Shown here: positions 43,902 through 51,784 of the stretch, piece after piece | How the letters are laid out: every line of letters begins with the position of its first letter | How positions within the stretch are numbered: the first letter of the stretch is position 1 | Assembly (NCBI GenBank): GCA_964627125.1 | Contig: CAZVJQ010000009.1 | Location: forward strand, 1-57,825 | Reading direction: 5' to 3' | DNA from: Fastidiosipila sp964627125 | GTDB lineage: Bacteria > Bacillota > Clostridia > Saccharofermentanales > Fastidiosipilaceae | Length of the DNA: 57,825 nucleotides | Notes under the pieces: model-generated | Database searches by the model: none | The model's input: the letters and a program-made list of their open reading frames with translations, nothing else | Told to the model about the DNA's origin: nothing | Program-made: the position numbers and the translations under genes

Positions 43902-44849
43902 ATGAGTTTATTTGATAAATTTAGAAAAGGACTTGGTAAGGCGAGAGATTTCATCCAAGATCAATTTAGTAATATTGCAGCAAGTTTTGGTGTTTTTAAT
44001 GAAGAGGAGTTAGATGAATTAGAAATGCTAATGATTGCATCCGACATGGGTGCTGTTACCACAGACAAGCTAATGGATAATCTTAAGAGTGAGATGCGCT
44101 CTAAAGGAAATAGAAAATCTGATTTTGTCCTTAGAACACTTAAAGATAGCATTAGAGAAATTCTCGGTGACAAACAAACACTTAATATTGAAGAGAATAA
44201 ACTAAATGTAATAATTATGGTTGGAGTTAATGGGACTGGTAAGACAACTTCTGCTGGTAAATTAGCTTATAGATATAAAAATGAAGGTAAAAGAGTAATG
44301 ATGGCTGCTGCTGATACCTTTAGAGCTGCTGCTATCGAGCAATTACAAGTTTGGGCTGATAGAACCGACACTCCACTAATTTCTCAACCTCAAGGAACTG
44401 ATCCTGCTGCTGTAGTTTATGATGCCTTACAATCGGCAAAAGCCAAAAACACCGATATCCTGATAATTGATACTGCCGGAAGATTACATAATCAAAAGAA
44501 CCTAATGGATGAGTTAGCAAAAATTAGAAGAATTGTAGATAGAGAAGCTCCTGATGCTAATGTAGAAACTCTCCTAGTAATCGATGCTACAAGTGGGCAA
44601 AATGCTGTTATCCAAACAGATGTATTCACAGAGATAGTTAATGTTACAGGTGTTATCTTAACTAAACTTGATGGTAGTGCCAAAGGTGGTGTTGCTATAG
44701 CTGTTAGTGATCTAGCTAAGACTCCAATTTACTTCTCTGGACTAGGTGAGAATGTAGATGACTTAGTTGAATTCGATCCTGGTTTCTTCGTAGACTCACT
44801 TTTACCTGAAGATAGTTTGAATGCTTTGGCCGACAGTTCAGAGGAATAA
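43902..44849 (+). CDS. ftsY: Signal recognition particle receptor FtsY
   Basis: A 315-aa SRP GTPase that receives SRP-ribosome complexes at the membrane. The NG domain is complete: GVNGTGKTTSAGKLA (P-loop, about 108-122), DTFRAAAIEQL, DTAGRLHNQKNLMDEL, TKLDGSAKGG and SGLGENVDDLVEFD. The acidic A domain is nearly absent, as is common in Gram-positives; the basic N-terminal helix (FDKFRKGLGKARDF) may contact lipid. Its SRP partner Ffh is encoded two genes later. Confidence 0.97.
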   Translation: MSLFDKFRKGLGKARDFIQDQFSNIAASFGVFNEEELDELEMLMIASDMGAVTTDKLMDNLKSEMRSKGNRKSDFVLRTLKDSIREILGDKQTLNIEENKLNVIIMVGVNGTGKTTSAGKLAYRYKNEGKRVMMAAADTFRAAAIEQLQVWADRTDTPLISQPQGTDPAAVVYDALQSAKAKNTDILIIDTAGRLHNQKNLMDELAKIRRIVDREAPDANVETLLVIDATSGQNAVIQTDVFTEIVNVTGVILTKLDGSAKGGVAIAVSDLAKTPIYFSGLGENVDDLVEFDPGFFVDSLLPEDSLNALADSSEE

Positions 44850-44854
44850 AAAAA

Positions 44855-44900
44855 CTTGTCAAGTAAAAAGACTTGACAAAGATAAATAAACTCTTATAAT
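44855..44900 (+). promoter_or_regulatory. Promoter of ylxM-ffh embedded in a hairpin
   Basis: Perfect TTGACA (44873-44878), 16-bp spacer, perfect TATAAT (44895-44900). The -35 lies in the right arm of a 9-bp inverted repeat TTGTCAAGT / ACTTGACAA (44856-44864 and 44871-44879). The ylxM ATG is only 8 nt after the -10 box, so the mRNA would start at or within a few nucleotides of the start codon. Confidence 0.7.
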
Positions 44901-44907
44901 TAACGTG

Positions 44908-45255
44908 ATGGAAAATACTGTGAAAATATTAGGAGATTTTAATCGCAGTGTATATCTCTTTGATTTATACGCTGATTTACTATCTGTAAGAAGTAAGCAG
45001 ATTATGAATCTATATATAAATGAAGATTACAGTATTAGCGAAATTGCGGAATTTCTAGAAATAAGTAGACAAGCGGTTCATGATAGTATTAAAACTACTG
45101 AAAAGAAGCTTGAAGATTATGAAGATAAACTAGCCTTACTTAAAACTATAGAGAACAATAATACTAATCTAGAGCTTTTAAAAAAATATTTAGATGATAA
45201 TAAACTAGAAGAAGCTAAAGAGCTTATAAATAATTTACTAAGAGAGAATAACTAG
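44908..45255 (+). CDS. ylxM: SRP-associated HTH protein YlxM
   Basis: A 115-aa protein of the UPF0122/YlxM family, with a sigma-like helix-turn-helix (YSISEIAEFLEISRQAVHDSIKTTEKKLEDYEDKLALL, about 44-81). It is encoded next to ffh in Firmicutes and reported in streptococci to bind SRP and stimulate its GTPase cycle. The N-terminal start at ATG 44908 (or GTG 44905) matches the family's usual beginning, but no Shine-Dalgarno precedes it. The stop is 35 bp before ffh. Confidence 0.92.
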   Translation: MENTVKILGDFNRSVYLFDLYADLLSVRSKQIMNLYINEDYSISEIAEFLEISRQAVHDSIKTTEKKLEDYEDKLALLKTIENNNTNLELLKKYLDDNKLEEAKELINNLLRENN

Positions 45256-45290
45256 ACTAGTAATATAAGCAAGAAATATAAGGAGCTAAA

Positions 45291-46822
45291 ATGGCATTAT
45301 TTGATAGCCTATCAGATAGATTACAAAATATAACCGCAAGGATGCGTGGTAAATCTCGAGTCACTGAGCAAGATCTTAAGGAAATGATGAAAGAGATTAG
45401 GGTTGCTTTGCTCGAGGCTGACGTAAATTACCAAGTTGTTAAACAATTTACTAAGGATGTTTCTGAGAAGGCTAAAGGTGAAGAGGTCATGTCTAGCCTT
45501 ACACCTGGACAGCAGATTGTTAAAATCGTCCATGAAGAGCTAATTGCAATTCTAGGAGACGATAATACTAAAATTGAATACAACTCAAGTGGTTTTACAA
45601 AAATCATGCTATATGGTCTACAAGGTGCTGGTAAGACAACAACAGCCGCTAAGTTAGCTAATTTATTAAAGAAACAAGGAAAAAAACCATTCCTAGTATC
45701 TGTAGATACACATAGACCTGCAGCTCAAGAGCAACTTAAAGTTCTAGCTGAGCAAATAGGTGTAGATTACTACATCGAGCCTGAAGAGAAGGACGCAAGT
45801 AAGATTGCTCAACGTGGGTTTGACAGAGCTAAGTATCTTATGAAAGATGTTCTTATCGTAGATACTGCTGGTAGAACTACAATTGATGACGAAATGATGT
45901 CTGAGCTTAAAGAAATCAACAAGGTAGTTGAAGCAGATGAGAAATTACTAATAGTTGATGCTATGATTGGACAAGAAGCTGTAAATGTAGCTGAAAGTTT
46001 CGAAAATGAAATTGGTCTTGATGGATTTATAATGACTAAATTGGATGGTGATGCCCGTGGTGGTGCTGCTCTTTCAATTTATAAAACTACAGGTAAACCT
46101 ATTAAATTTGTAGGTACTGGTGAGAAGGTAGATGCTTTAGAAGNNNNNNNNNNNNNNNNNNNNNNNNNNNNNNNNNNNNNNNNNNNNNNNNNNNNNNNNN
46201 NNNNNNNNNNNNNNNNNNNNNNNNNNNNNNNNNNNNNNNNNNNACAGGTAAACCTATTAAATTTGTAGGTACTGGTGAGAAGGTAGATGCTTTAGAAGCA
46301 TTCCATCCAGATAGAATGGCTTCAAGAATATTAGGTATGGGAGATGTCCTTACCTTAATTGAGAAGGCTAGCCAAGAAATTGATGAGGAGAAGGCTGCTA
46401 AATCCTTAGAAAGATTACAGAGCAATCAATTCTCACTAGACGACATGCTTGATATGTTCGAACAGGTACAGAATATGGGACCATTAAAAAATGTTCTCGG
46501 AATGATGCCTGGTATGAATAATAAGCAATTAGATAATATTGATATAGACGATAGACAACTCGACTATATCAAGGCAATTATCCTCTCAATGACTAAAGAA
46601 GAGAGAGATAATGTAAAAGTACTTAATGCAAGTAGACGTAAGAGAATAGCAAGTGGTTCTGGTCGTACTGTGCAAGAAGTTAATAACTTAGTTAAACAAT
46701 ATAATGAAACCAAGAAACTCATGGAAAAAATGGGTGTTACAGGAAAAGGAAATAAATCCGGTAAGAGAAGACGTCGTAGAGGCATAGGTGGAATGAATCC
46801 ATTCTCTGGTTTTGGACTCTAG
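45291..46822 (+). CDS. ffh: Signal recognition particle protein Ffh (broken only by an assembly gap)
   Basis: The SRP54 GTPase, which binds 4.5S/6S RNA and signal peptides. The left part has the NG domain: GLQGAGKTTTAAKLA (P-loop), DTHRPAAQEQL, DTAGRTTIDDEMM, TKLDGDARGG. The right part, in another frame, has GMGDVLTLIEKA and the M domain ending MNPFSGFGL. Between them are 100 N, and the 55 bases before the N (46089-46143) equal the 55 after it (46244-46298). Removing one copy and the N (155 bases) restores a single frame of 459 codons, 458 aa plus stop, a normal Ffh length. The gene is therefore intact in the organism. AAGGAGC precedes the ATG. Confidence 0.96.
46144..46243. other. Spurious assembly gap (100 N) in ffh
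   Basis: 100 N flanked by an exact 55-bp direct duplication (46089-46143 = 46244-46298). This is the pattern left when two contigs overlapping by one assembly k-mer are joined with a fixed-size gap. The true sequence has one copy and no gap. Confidence 0.95.
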
Positions 46823-46875
46823 TAACAATTGTTTTATTTGTGTTTATATCGAAATTTTAAGAAGGAGGAAATAAA

Positions 46876-47289
46876 ATGGCTGTAAAAATTAGATTAAAGA
46901 GAGTTGGTAAAAAGAAAGCTCCTCAATATAGAGTTGTTGTAGCTGATTCTCGTGCACCACGTGATGGTCGTTATATCGAACAAATCGGTACATACAATCC
47001 ATTAACTGATCCAGCAACTATCAATATTGATACTGAAGCTGCTGACAAATGGATTCGTAATGGTGCTCAACCAACTGAAACTGTAAGTGCTTTATTAAAT
47101 AAAGCAAGAGCTGCAGGAACAACTGAAGAAGTTGTAGCAACTGAAGAAGTTGTCGTAGCTGAAGAAGTTGAAACAACAGAAGAAGCTGTAGCAACTGAAG
47201 ATGCTGAAGAAGTTGAAGCAGCAGAAGAAGCTGAAGTAACAGAAGAAGCTGAAGCAACAGAAGATGCTGAAGTAACTGGAGAAGAGTAA
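46876..47289 (+). CDS. rpsP: 30S ribosomal protein S16 with acidic C-terminal tail
   Basis: Residues 1-80 are a complete S16 (IRLKRVGKKKAPQYRVVVAD, YIEQIGTYNP). Residues 81-137 are an added low-complexity tail of A, E, V, T and D in imperfect repeats such as ATEEV, VEAAEEAE and ATEDAEV. S16 usually ends near 80-100 aa. The tail is strongly negative, unlike ordinary rRNA-binding extensions. The start follows AAGGAGGAAAT. A one-base overlap (TAATG) couples it to khpA, the usual rpsP-khpA-rimM-trmD order. Confidence 0.95.
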   Translation: MAVKIRLKRVGKKKAPQYRVVVADSRAPRDGRYIEQIGTYNPLTDPATINIDTEAADKWIRNGAQPTETVSALLNKARAAGTTEEVVATEEVVVAEEVETTEEAVATEDAEEVEAAEEAEVTEEAEATEDAEVTGEE

Positions 47290-47540
47290 TGGACGAAAAA
47301 ACTAAAGAATTACAAGATTTATTACACACATTAGCTGAAGCTCTAGTTGAAGATTCTGAAGCGATTGAAATAAATCCAAGTGAAGATGGTAATACCATAG
47401 TTTTAGAACTTAGAGTTTCACCAGATGACATGGGTAGAGTAATCGGTAAGGGTGGACGTAGAGCCCAAGCTCTTCGCTCAATCATGAAGGCTAAGGCCAG
47501 CCGCTTAAACACTCGTGTTGCAGTAAACATTGTTGATTAA
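47289..47540 (+). CDS. khpA: KH-domain RNA-binding protein KhpA
   Basis: An 83-aa protein composed of one KH domain (YlqC/KhpA family) with the GxxG loop in GRVIGKGGRRAQALRSIMKA (about 55-74). It usually dimerises with KhpB/Jag to bind many RNAs and affect cell length and division. The N-terminal LHTLAEALVEDSEAIEI is typical. It is coupled to rpsP by overlap and separated from rimM by a hairpin. Confidence 0.93.
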   Translation: MDEKTKELQDLLHTLAEALVEDSEAIEINPSEDGNTIVLELRVSPDDMGRVIGKGGRRAQALRSIMKAKASRLNTRVAVNIVD

Positions 47541-47568
47541 TATAATTAATAAATTAATGAAGATTATT

Positions 47569-47621
47569 AGAGAAGTTGATTATTTATGCTAAAATTTGCA
47601 TGATACTCAACTTTTCTTTTT
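47569..47621 (+). terminator. Terminator-like hairpin between khpA and rimM
   Basis: AGAGAAGTTGA (47569-47579) pairs with TCAACTTTTCT (47607-47617, one G-T pair) and is followed by T4. The 27-nt loop is long, so it may act as an attenuator between the rpsP-khpA and rimM-trmD parts. Confidence 0.6.
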
Positions 47622-47646
47622 AATATATATCGAAGGACGAAAACAA

Positions 47647-48189
47647 ATGAAAAATCCAGATAATACTTATGTTTATGTTGCAGTTATTATTGGCGCACAT
47701 GGTGTACACGGTGAAGTAAAAACTAGATTACTCTCTGACAATCCCGATAGATTAAGTGAGCTAGAAGAAATATACTTAATCTCTTCCGATAATAGAAAAG
47801 ATCTAGGTATTCACACTATCGCAGGCTTACGTGGTCACGATAATAGCATTGTTGCTTTAGATGGGATAAATGATAGAGACGAAGCTCTTAAATTAAAGGG
47901 TTACTATTTAGCTATTGAATATTCTAAAGCTGCAGAAGAACTTGAAGAAGGAGAATATCTAATTCAAGATTTGATTGGATTAAATATCTTAGACGATAAT
48001 GAAGAGTTAATCGGTGTAAGTAGTGATATTCTAGATGGCTCTCAGAGTTTCGTTCTAATAGTCAAAAGAGCAAAAGGTAAAAAGGATGTCCTTATACCAC
48101 TTAATCCAGACATAGTTACTAGAGTAGATTTAGATCAAAAATTATTACAAGTTAAATTACCTGAAGGACTACTGGAGGTTTACGATTAG
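47647..48189 (+). CDS. rimM: 16S rRNA processing protein RimM
   Basis: This 180-aa two-domain protein assists assembly of the 30S head and binds S19. The N-terminal beta-barrel has IIGAHGVHGEVKTRLLSDNPDR (about 13-34); the C-terminal PRC-barrel has DLIGLNILDDNEELIGV and VLIPLNPDIVTRVDLDQKLLQV, a strong RimM ending (usually P-x-x-x-x-x-V-D). ATG 47647 follows GAAGGACG; the longer TTG-initiated frame from 47596 would run through the hairpin and is rejected. Confidence 0.95.
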   Translation: MKNPDNTYVYVAVIIGAHGVHGEVKTRLLSDNPDRLSELEEIYLISSDNRKDLGIHTIAGLRGHDNSIVALDGINDRDEALKLKGYYLAIEYSKAAEELEEGEYLIQDLIGLNILDDNEELIGVSSDILDGSQSFVLIVKRAKGKKDVLIPLNPDIVTRVDLDQKLLQVKLPEGLLEVYD

Positions 48190-48932
48190 TGCGTTTTGAT
48201 ATATTAACTTTATTTCCAGAAGTAATTTCAGCTTATATGAATAGCAGTATGATGAAGAAGGCTCAAGAAAATAAGCTTATTGAGTATCATACTCATAATA
48301 TAAGAGATTACGCTGTAGATGAATATGGTCATGTAGATGACATTCTCTATGGTGGTGGTAAAGGTATGTTGATGCGTGCTGAGCCTATTTATGAGGCGCA
48401 TAAGTTTGCTTTGGCCCAAGACAAGCAAGAAAACAGGAAATCTATAACATTATTTATGTCTCCAAAAGGGGAAGTGTTTAATCAAGATATTGCTAGAGAA
48501 ATAGCCACATTTGACCAAGTAATCTTACTGTGTGGCCACTATGAAGGTGTTGACCAAAGAGTTATTGACAAAATTGTAGATAGGGAAATATCTGTAGGGG
48601 ATTATGTGCTGAGCGGTGGGGAATTAGCTGCACTGACAGTGATGGATGCAAGTAGTAGAATGTTAGATAATTTCTTGGCTAATACAGAAGCCATGGAACA
48701 TGAATCACACTATTTTGGAACCTTGGAATCAAGACAATATACAAGACCTCGAGAGTGGATGGGTGAAGTAGTTCCAGAAGTATTATTCTCTGGAAACCAT
48801 CAGTTAATTGAGGATTTCAAATATTTGGATGGTTTGAATGAAACTTTAGAAAAGCGACCTGATATATTTGAAAATTTGGAATTATCTGAAGAAGACTTAG
48901 CCCGATTAATAGAGTACAGGAAGAATTTATAA
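48189..48932 (+). CDS. trmD: tRNA (guanine-N1-)-methyltransferase
   Basis: This 247-aa SPOUT enzyme methylates G37 of tRNAs reading CNN codons and prevents frameshifting. The trefoil-knot motifs LCGHYEGVDQRVIDKIVDREISVGDYVLSGGELAA (about 116-150) and the C-terminal HYFGTLESRQYTRPREW are fully conserved. The start is GTG sharing its first base with the rimM TAG (TAGTG). The stop overlaps the DUF503 gene by one base (TAATG). Confidence 0.97.
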   Translation: MRFDILTLFPEVISAYMNSSMMKKAQENKLIEYHTHNIRDYAVDEYGHVDDILYGGGKGMLMRAEPIYEAHKFALAQDKQENRKSITLFMSPKGEVFNQDIAREIATFDQVILLCGHYEGVDQRVIDKIVDREISVGDYVLSGGELAALTVMDASSRMLDNFLANTEAMEHESHYFGTLESRQYTRPREWMGEVVPEVLFSGNHQLIEDFKYLDGLNETLEKRPDIFENLELSEEDLARLIEYRKNL

Positions 48933-49216
48933 TGATTAGCAGCAGTTATTTAATTGATATTCCATTGAGTGCTTATCATTCCCTTAAAGAGAAACGAAAA
49001 CTGCGACTTAGTTTACAGACTAAACTTAAATCTAAGTTCAATATTTCTATAATTGAGGCAGATCTACAAGATAGACTAGATGTGCTGAGATTTGGTATTT
49101 CTTATGTCTCACTAAGTGCTGCAAGTGCTGAAACAACAATAGACAATATTTTAGATTTTATCTTCGCTGAGAGTGGTGTAGAAGCAGAAGTCGTTCACTA
49201 TGGCGAGAGTATCTGA
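48932..49216 (+). CDS. ylxP: DUF503 family protein (YlxP-like)
   Basis: A 94-aa protein with the DUF503 pattern: LIDIPLSAYHSLKEKRKLRLSL (7-28), KFNISIIEADLQDRLDVLRFGISYVS (about 35-60), and the C-terminal helix ETTIDNILDFI. Homologues are small dimeric proteins often found with rbfA/infB and linked by genetics to ribosome maturation; the biochemical role is unsettled. Here it sits between trmD and rplS instead, coupled to trmD by one base. The location supports a translation-related job. Confidence 0.82.
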   Translation: MISSSYLIDIPLSAYHSLKEKRKLRLSLQTKLKSKFNISIIEADLQDRLDVLRFGISYVSLSAASAETTIDNILDFIFAESGVEAEVVHYGESI

Positions 49217-49281
49217 AAGCCAAATAAAAACCTTTTAAAAGGAAATTACACGTATTTAGTCAGTGCTGTAAAATAACATTA

Positions 49282-49455
49282 GATATTGAAAACAGAGATA
49301 ATGTTGTAGACATATTAAGAGATTTACAAACTAACCATGGTAAAACAGTTATAGTTATTACTCACGATTTAGAAGTAGCTAACCAATGCGATAGAATAGT
49401 TCAACTTCATGGTGGTGAGTTAGTTAGAGATGAAGTTTTGATGGTTAGTAAATAA
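49282..49455 (+). pseudogene. Decayed remnant of a LolD/MacB-type ABC ATPase
   Basis: A 57-codon open stretch with no plausible start or ribosome-binding site encodes the C-terminal third of an ABC ATPase: DIENRDNVVDILRDL, TVIVITHDLEVANQCDRIVQ with the switch histidine, and HGGELVRDEV. The matching Walker A, signature and most of Walker B are missing; in-frame stops lie upstream. It resembles ATPases of lipoprotein/macrolide-type exporters rather than the BcrA-type gene at 2.5 kb. It occupies most of the 413-bp gap between DUF503 and rplS, so this is probably a degraded gene or an insertion scar. Confidence 0.75.
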
Positions 49456-49526
49456 CCTTCTTACTGTATAGAATACGTTTAAAATTCCCTTCATCAATTA
49501 CAAAACTGTTACTCTAAAAATTACAT

Positions 49527-49556
49527 TTGACAACGCTCTGGACTAAGTGATAGAAT
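49527..49556 (+). promoter_or_regulatory. Promoter of rplS
   Basis: Perfect TTGACA (49527-49532), 18-bp spacer, extended -10 TGATAGAAT (TAGAAT at 49551-49556). Confidence 0.75.
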
Positions 49557-49565
49557 TCACTAGTT

Positions 49566-49624
49566 AAATAGGGCGGTCCGCTATTTTTTACTAAATAAGA
49601 ACGTCTGGCGAGGAGAGGAGGAGA
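49566..49624 (+). promoter_or_regulatory. rplS 5' leader with terminator-like hairpin
   Basis: Just after the expected start of transcription, AAATAG-GGCGGTCCG-CTATTT runs into a T tract, then ACTAAATAAGAACG and a strong GAGGAGAGGAGGAG ribosome-binding stretch before the ATG. A short leader with a hairpin and T-run before a ribosomal-protein gene suggests attenuation or L19 autoregulation; I cannot match it to a known leader family by eye. Confidence 0.4.
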
Positions 49625-49629
49625 AACTT

Positions 49630-49998
49630 ATGGCAGTAACAAATAATTTAATTCAAGCTGTTGAACAATCACAAATGAGAACTGACCTACCTAATGTAGA
49701 AGTCGGTGATTATGTAGAAGTTTCCTTACGAATCACAGAAGGCTCTCGTGAGCGAATTCAGGTATTTGATGGTACCGTAATAGCTAGAGATGGACAAGGA
49801 TTAGGCGAAACAATAACTGTAAGAAGATTAGCTTATGGTACAGGTGTTGAGCGTGTATTACCTATCAATTCACCAAAAATTGCAGGTATTAAAGTTGTCC
49901 GTAAAGGTGTTACAAGACGTGCTAAATTATACTACCTACGTGATCGTGTTGGTAAACAAGCTCGTTTAAGAGAAAAATTAAATACCAAGAAAAAATAA
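49630..49998 (+). CDS. rplS: 50S ribosomal protein L19
   Basis: A 122-aa L19, located at the 30S-50S interface. The conserved blocks VEVGDYVEVSLRITEGSRERIQVFDGTVI, TITVRRLAYGTGVERVLPINSPKI and VTRRAKLYYLRDRVGKQARL are all present, so the assignment is firm. It has its own promoter and leader and ends in a strong terminator, making it monocistronic here. Confidence 0.98.
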   Translation: MAVTNNLIQAVEQSQMRTDLPNVEVGDYVEVSLRITEGSRERIQVFDGTVIARDGQGLGETITVRRLAYGTGVERVLPINSPKIAGIKVVRKGVTRRAKLYYLRDRVGKQARLREKLNTKKK

Positions 49999-50022
49999 TC
50001 TTGATTATAATTTTTTGAATTT

Positions 50023-50050
50023 AACCGTAAGTTTTACTTACGGTTTTTTT
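50023..50050 (+). terminator. Intrinsic terminator after rplS
   Basis: AACCGTAAG-TTTTA-CTTACGGTT, a 9-bp perfect stem followed by T7. The remaining ~170 bp to rbgA contain only AT-rich sequence with small hairpins (AACACAT/ATGTGTT at 50132-50158; CGAC-T6-GTCG at 50172-50185). Confidence 0.93.
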
Positions 50051-50224
50051 ATTGTCTAAAATCACTAATTGAATATGTTTAATTTATGTATTCTGACTAA
50101 TCTTAATTATCCACTAATTTTTTATATTTCAAACACATTTGAGCGATTTTTATGTGTTATCATTTTATCCACGACTTTTTTGTCGCAGATATTTTTAAGA
50201 ATTTTTTGAAAGGGAGGATTTCAT

Positions 50225-51145
50225 ATGAATATAAACTGGTTTCCAGGGCATATGGCTAAGGCTTTGCGCAATATTGAAGAATATCTTGGCTTAGTAGATA
50301 TTGTTGTTGAAACAATAGATGCTCGTATTCCTAGATCTAGTAGAAATCCTAAACTTGATGAAATTTTGAAAGATAGAGTAGAGAGGATTTTAATACTTAA
50401 TAAAACTGATTTAGCTGATCCTCAAATCACAGATAGCTGGATTTCCTATTATAAAGAAGAAGGAATCGATGCAATCGCCAGCAATAGTCTGGAAAGAAAT
50501 AGTGCTCAGAAGATTCTTAATCAAGCTCAAGAGCTAACTAGAGATAAATTTGCAAGACGTGAAGAGAACAATCGTGGTTTTAGACCTCTAAGAATTATGA
50601 TTGTAGGTGTTCCTAATACAGGTAAATCTACATTAATTAATACTTTAGCTGGTCGTAAGGCTGCTAATACGTCTAATAAGGCTGGTGTTACTAGAGGACC
50701 TCAATGGATTAATACAAATAATAAAACTGTTGAGTTACTAGACATGCCTGGTGTGCTTTGGCCAAAACTAGAGACTGAAGAACAAAAACTAGGTCTAGCT
50801 GCAACTGGCGCTATTAATGACGATTTACTACCTACTGAAGAAGTCGCATATGAATTATTTAAGCAAATATTAGTGCAATATCCTGAGGATTTAATGGAAA
50901 GATTTAAGTTAGAATCCTTGGAAATGCACCCATATGAGATTTTTTTAGAAGCTGCGAGAAAACGAGGAACCATACAGTCTGGCGGAAAGATAGATGAACA
51001 TAGATTTTCTAAACTATTTATTACAGAGTTCAGGGCCGCAAAAATTGGGCGAATTAGTTTAGAAAGACCGCACACTGTATTTAACTTCGATGAAGATAAT
51101 CAATACTTTAATGGAGATGATGATTTAATTTATGGATCTTACTAG
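50225..51145 (+). CDS. rbgA: Ribosome biogenesis GTPase RbgA (YlqF)
   Basis: A 306-aa circularly permuted GTPase required for late 50S assembly in Firmicutes. The N-terminal INWFPGHMAKALRNIEEYL is characteristic. Permuted motifs: G4 LNKTDL (about 58-63), G1 GVPNTGKSTLINTL (about 129-142), switch I GVTRG, G3 DMPGVLWPK. The C-terminal ANTAR-like helical domain (~190-285) follows. AAAGGGAGG precedes the ATG. It overlaps rnhB by 14 bp. Confidence 0.96.
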   Translation: MNINWFPGHMAKALRNIEEYLGLVDIVVETIDARIPRSSRNPKLDEILKDRVERILILNKTDLADPQITDSWISYYKEEGIDAIASNSLERNSAQKILNQAQELTRDKFARREENNRGFRPLRIMIVGVPNTGKSTLINTLAGRKAANTSNKAGVTRGPQWINTNNKTVELLDMPGVLWPKLETEEQKLGLAATGAINDDLLPTEEVAYELFKQILVQYPEDLMERFKLESLEMHPYEIFLEAARKRGTIQSGGKIDEHRFSKLFITEFRAAKIGRISLERPHTVFNFDEDNQYFNGDDDLIYGSY

Positions 51146-51782
51146 AAGGCAAGAAATAGAAAGACTTCGCTTTTTAGAAATGAACCAGATTGAAAAATCT
51201 TTGTATTCTATAGGATTTTCTAATATAGCGGGAATAGATGAAGCAGGTAGAGGACCATTGGCAGGTCCTGTATATGCTGCTGCAGTTATTTTGGACCCTA
51301 AAATTCAAATTCTAGGACTAAATGATTCTAAGAAATTATCTGTCAAACGTCGTGAACAACTAGCTGAAGAGATTAAAGATAAGGCAATTGCTTATTCAAT
51401 TTATAGGGTAGATAATACCCAAATTGATGAAATTAATATCTTACAAGCAACAAAACTAGCTATGAAAATGGCATTAGAAAATTTAGGAGTACCTGCAGAT
51501 TACGTCCTAATAGATTCAGTTGAATTAGATGGATTAGAGAATTCAGATTCCTTGGTAAAAGGAGATACGAAGTCAAATAGTATCGCCGCAGCTTCTATCT
51601 TAGCTAAAACTACCAGGGATGAAGAGATGATTGAAGCAGATAAGCTCTATCCAGGTTATAGCTTCGGTCAACATAAAGGATATGGAACAAAACTCCATTA
51701 TGAGGCATTAGATAAATTAGGACCAAGTCCTATTCATAGGGAAAGTTTTTTGAAGAGCTGGTACAAAAGGAGAGGAGAGTAG
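51132..51782 (+). CDS. rnhB: Ribonuclease HII
   Basis: A 216-aa RNase HII that removes single ribonucleotides from DNA and processes RNA-DNA hybrids. The active-site motif GIDEAGRGPLAGPVYAAAVIL (about 35-55, D and E) and the later VLIDSVEL and KSNSIAAASILAKTTRDE (about 145-162) are complete; GYGTKLHYEAL follows. It is translated from within the end of rbgA. rbgA-rnhB-yraN is a frequent Firmicutes cluster. Confidence 0.97.
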   Translation: MDLTRRQEIERLRFLEMNQIEKSLYSIGFSNIAGIDEAGRGPLAGPVYAAAVILDPKIQILGLNDSKKLSVKRREQLAEEIKDKAIAYSIYRVDNTQIDEINILQATKLAMKMALENLGVPADYVLIDSVELDGLENSDSLVKGDTKSNSIAAASILAKTTRDEEMIEADKLYPGYSFGQHKGYGTKLHYEALDKLGPSPIHRESFLKSWYKRRGE

Positions 51783-51784
51783 AA

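Noticed and set aside
47021..47530. 169-codon leucine/glutamine-rich open frame antisense to rpsP-khpA
   Set aside because: It is the mirror image of the GAA/GCT repeats of the S16 tail and has no independent support.
47596..47646. N-terminal extension of rimM
   Set aside because: It would run through the hairpin between khpA and rimM and adds residues absent from RimM.
49239..49281. Extension of the ABC-ATPase remnant upstream
   Set aside because: An in-frame stop lies near 49237 and the translated residues between it and 49282 do not resemble an ABC ATPase, so I limited the remnant to the recognisable part.
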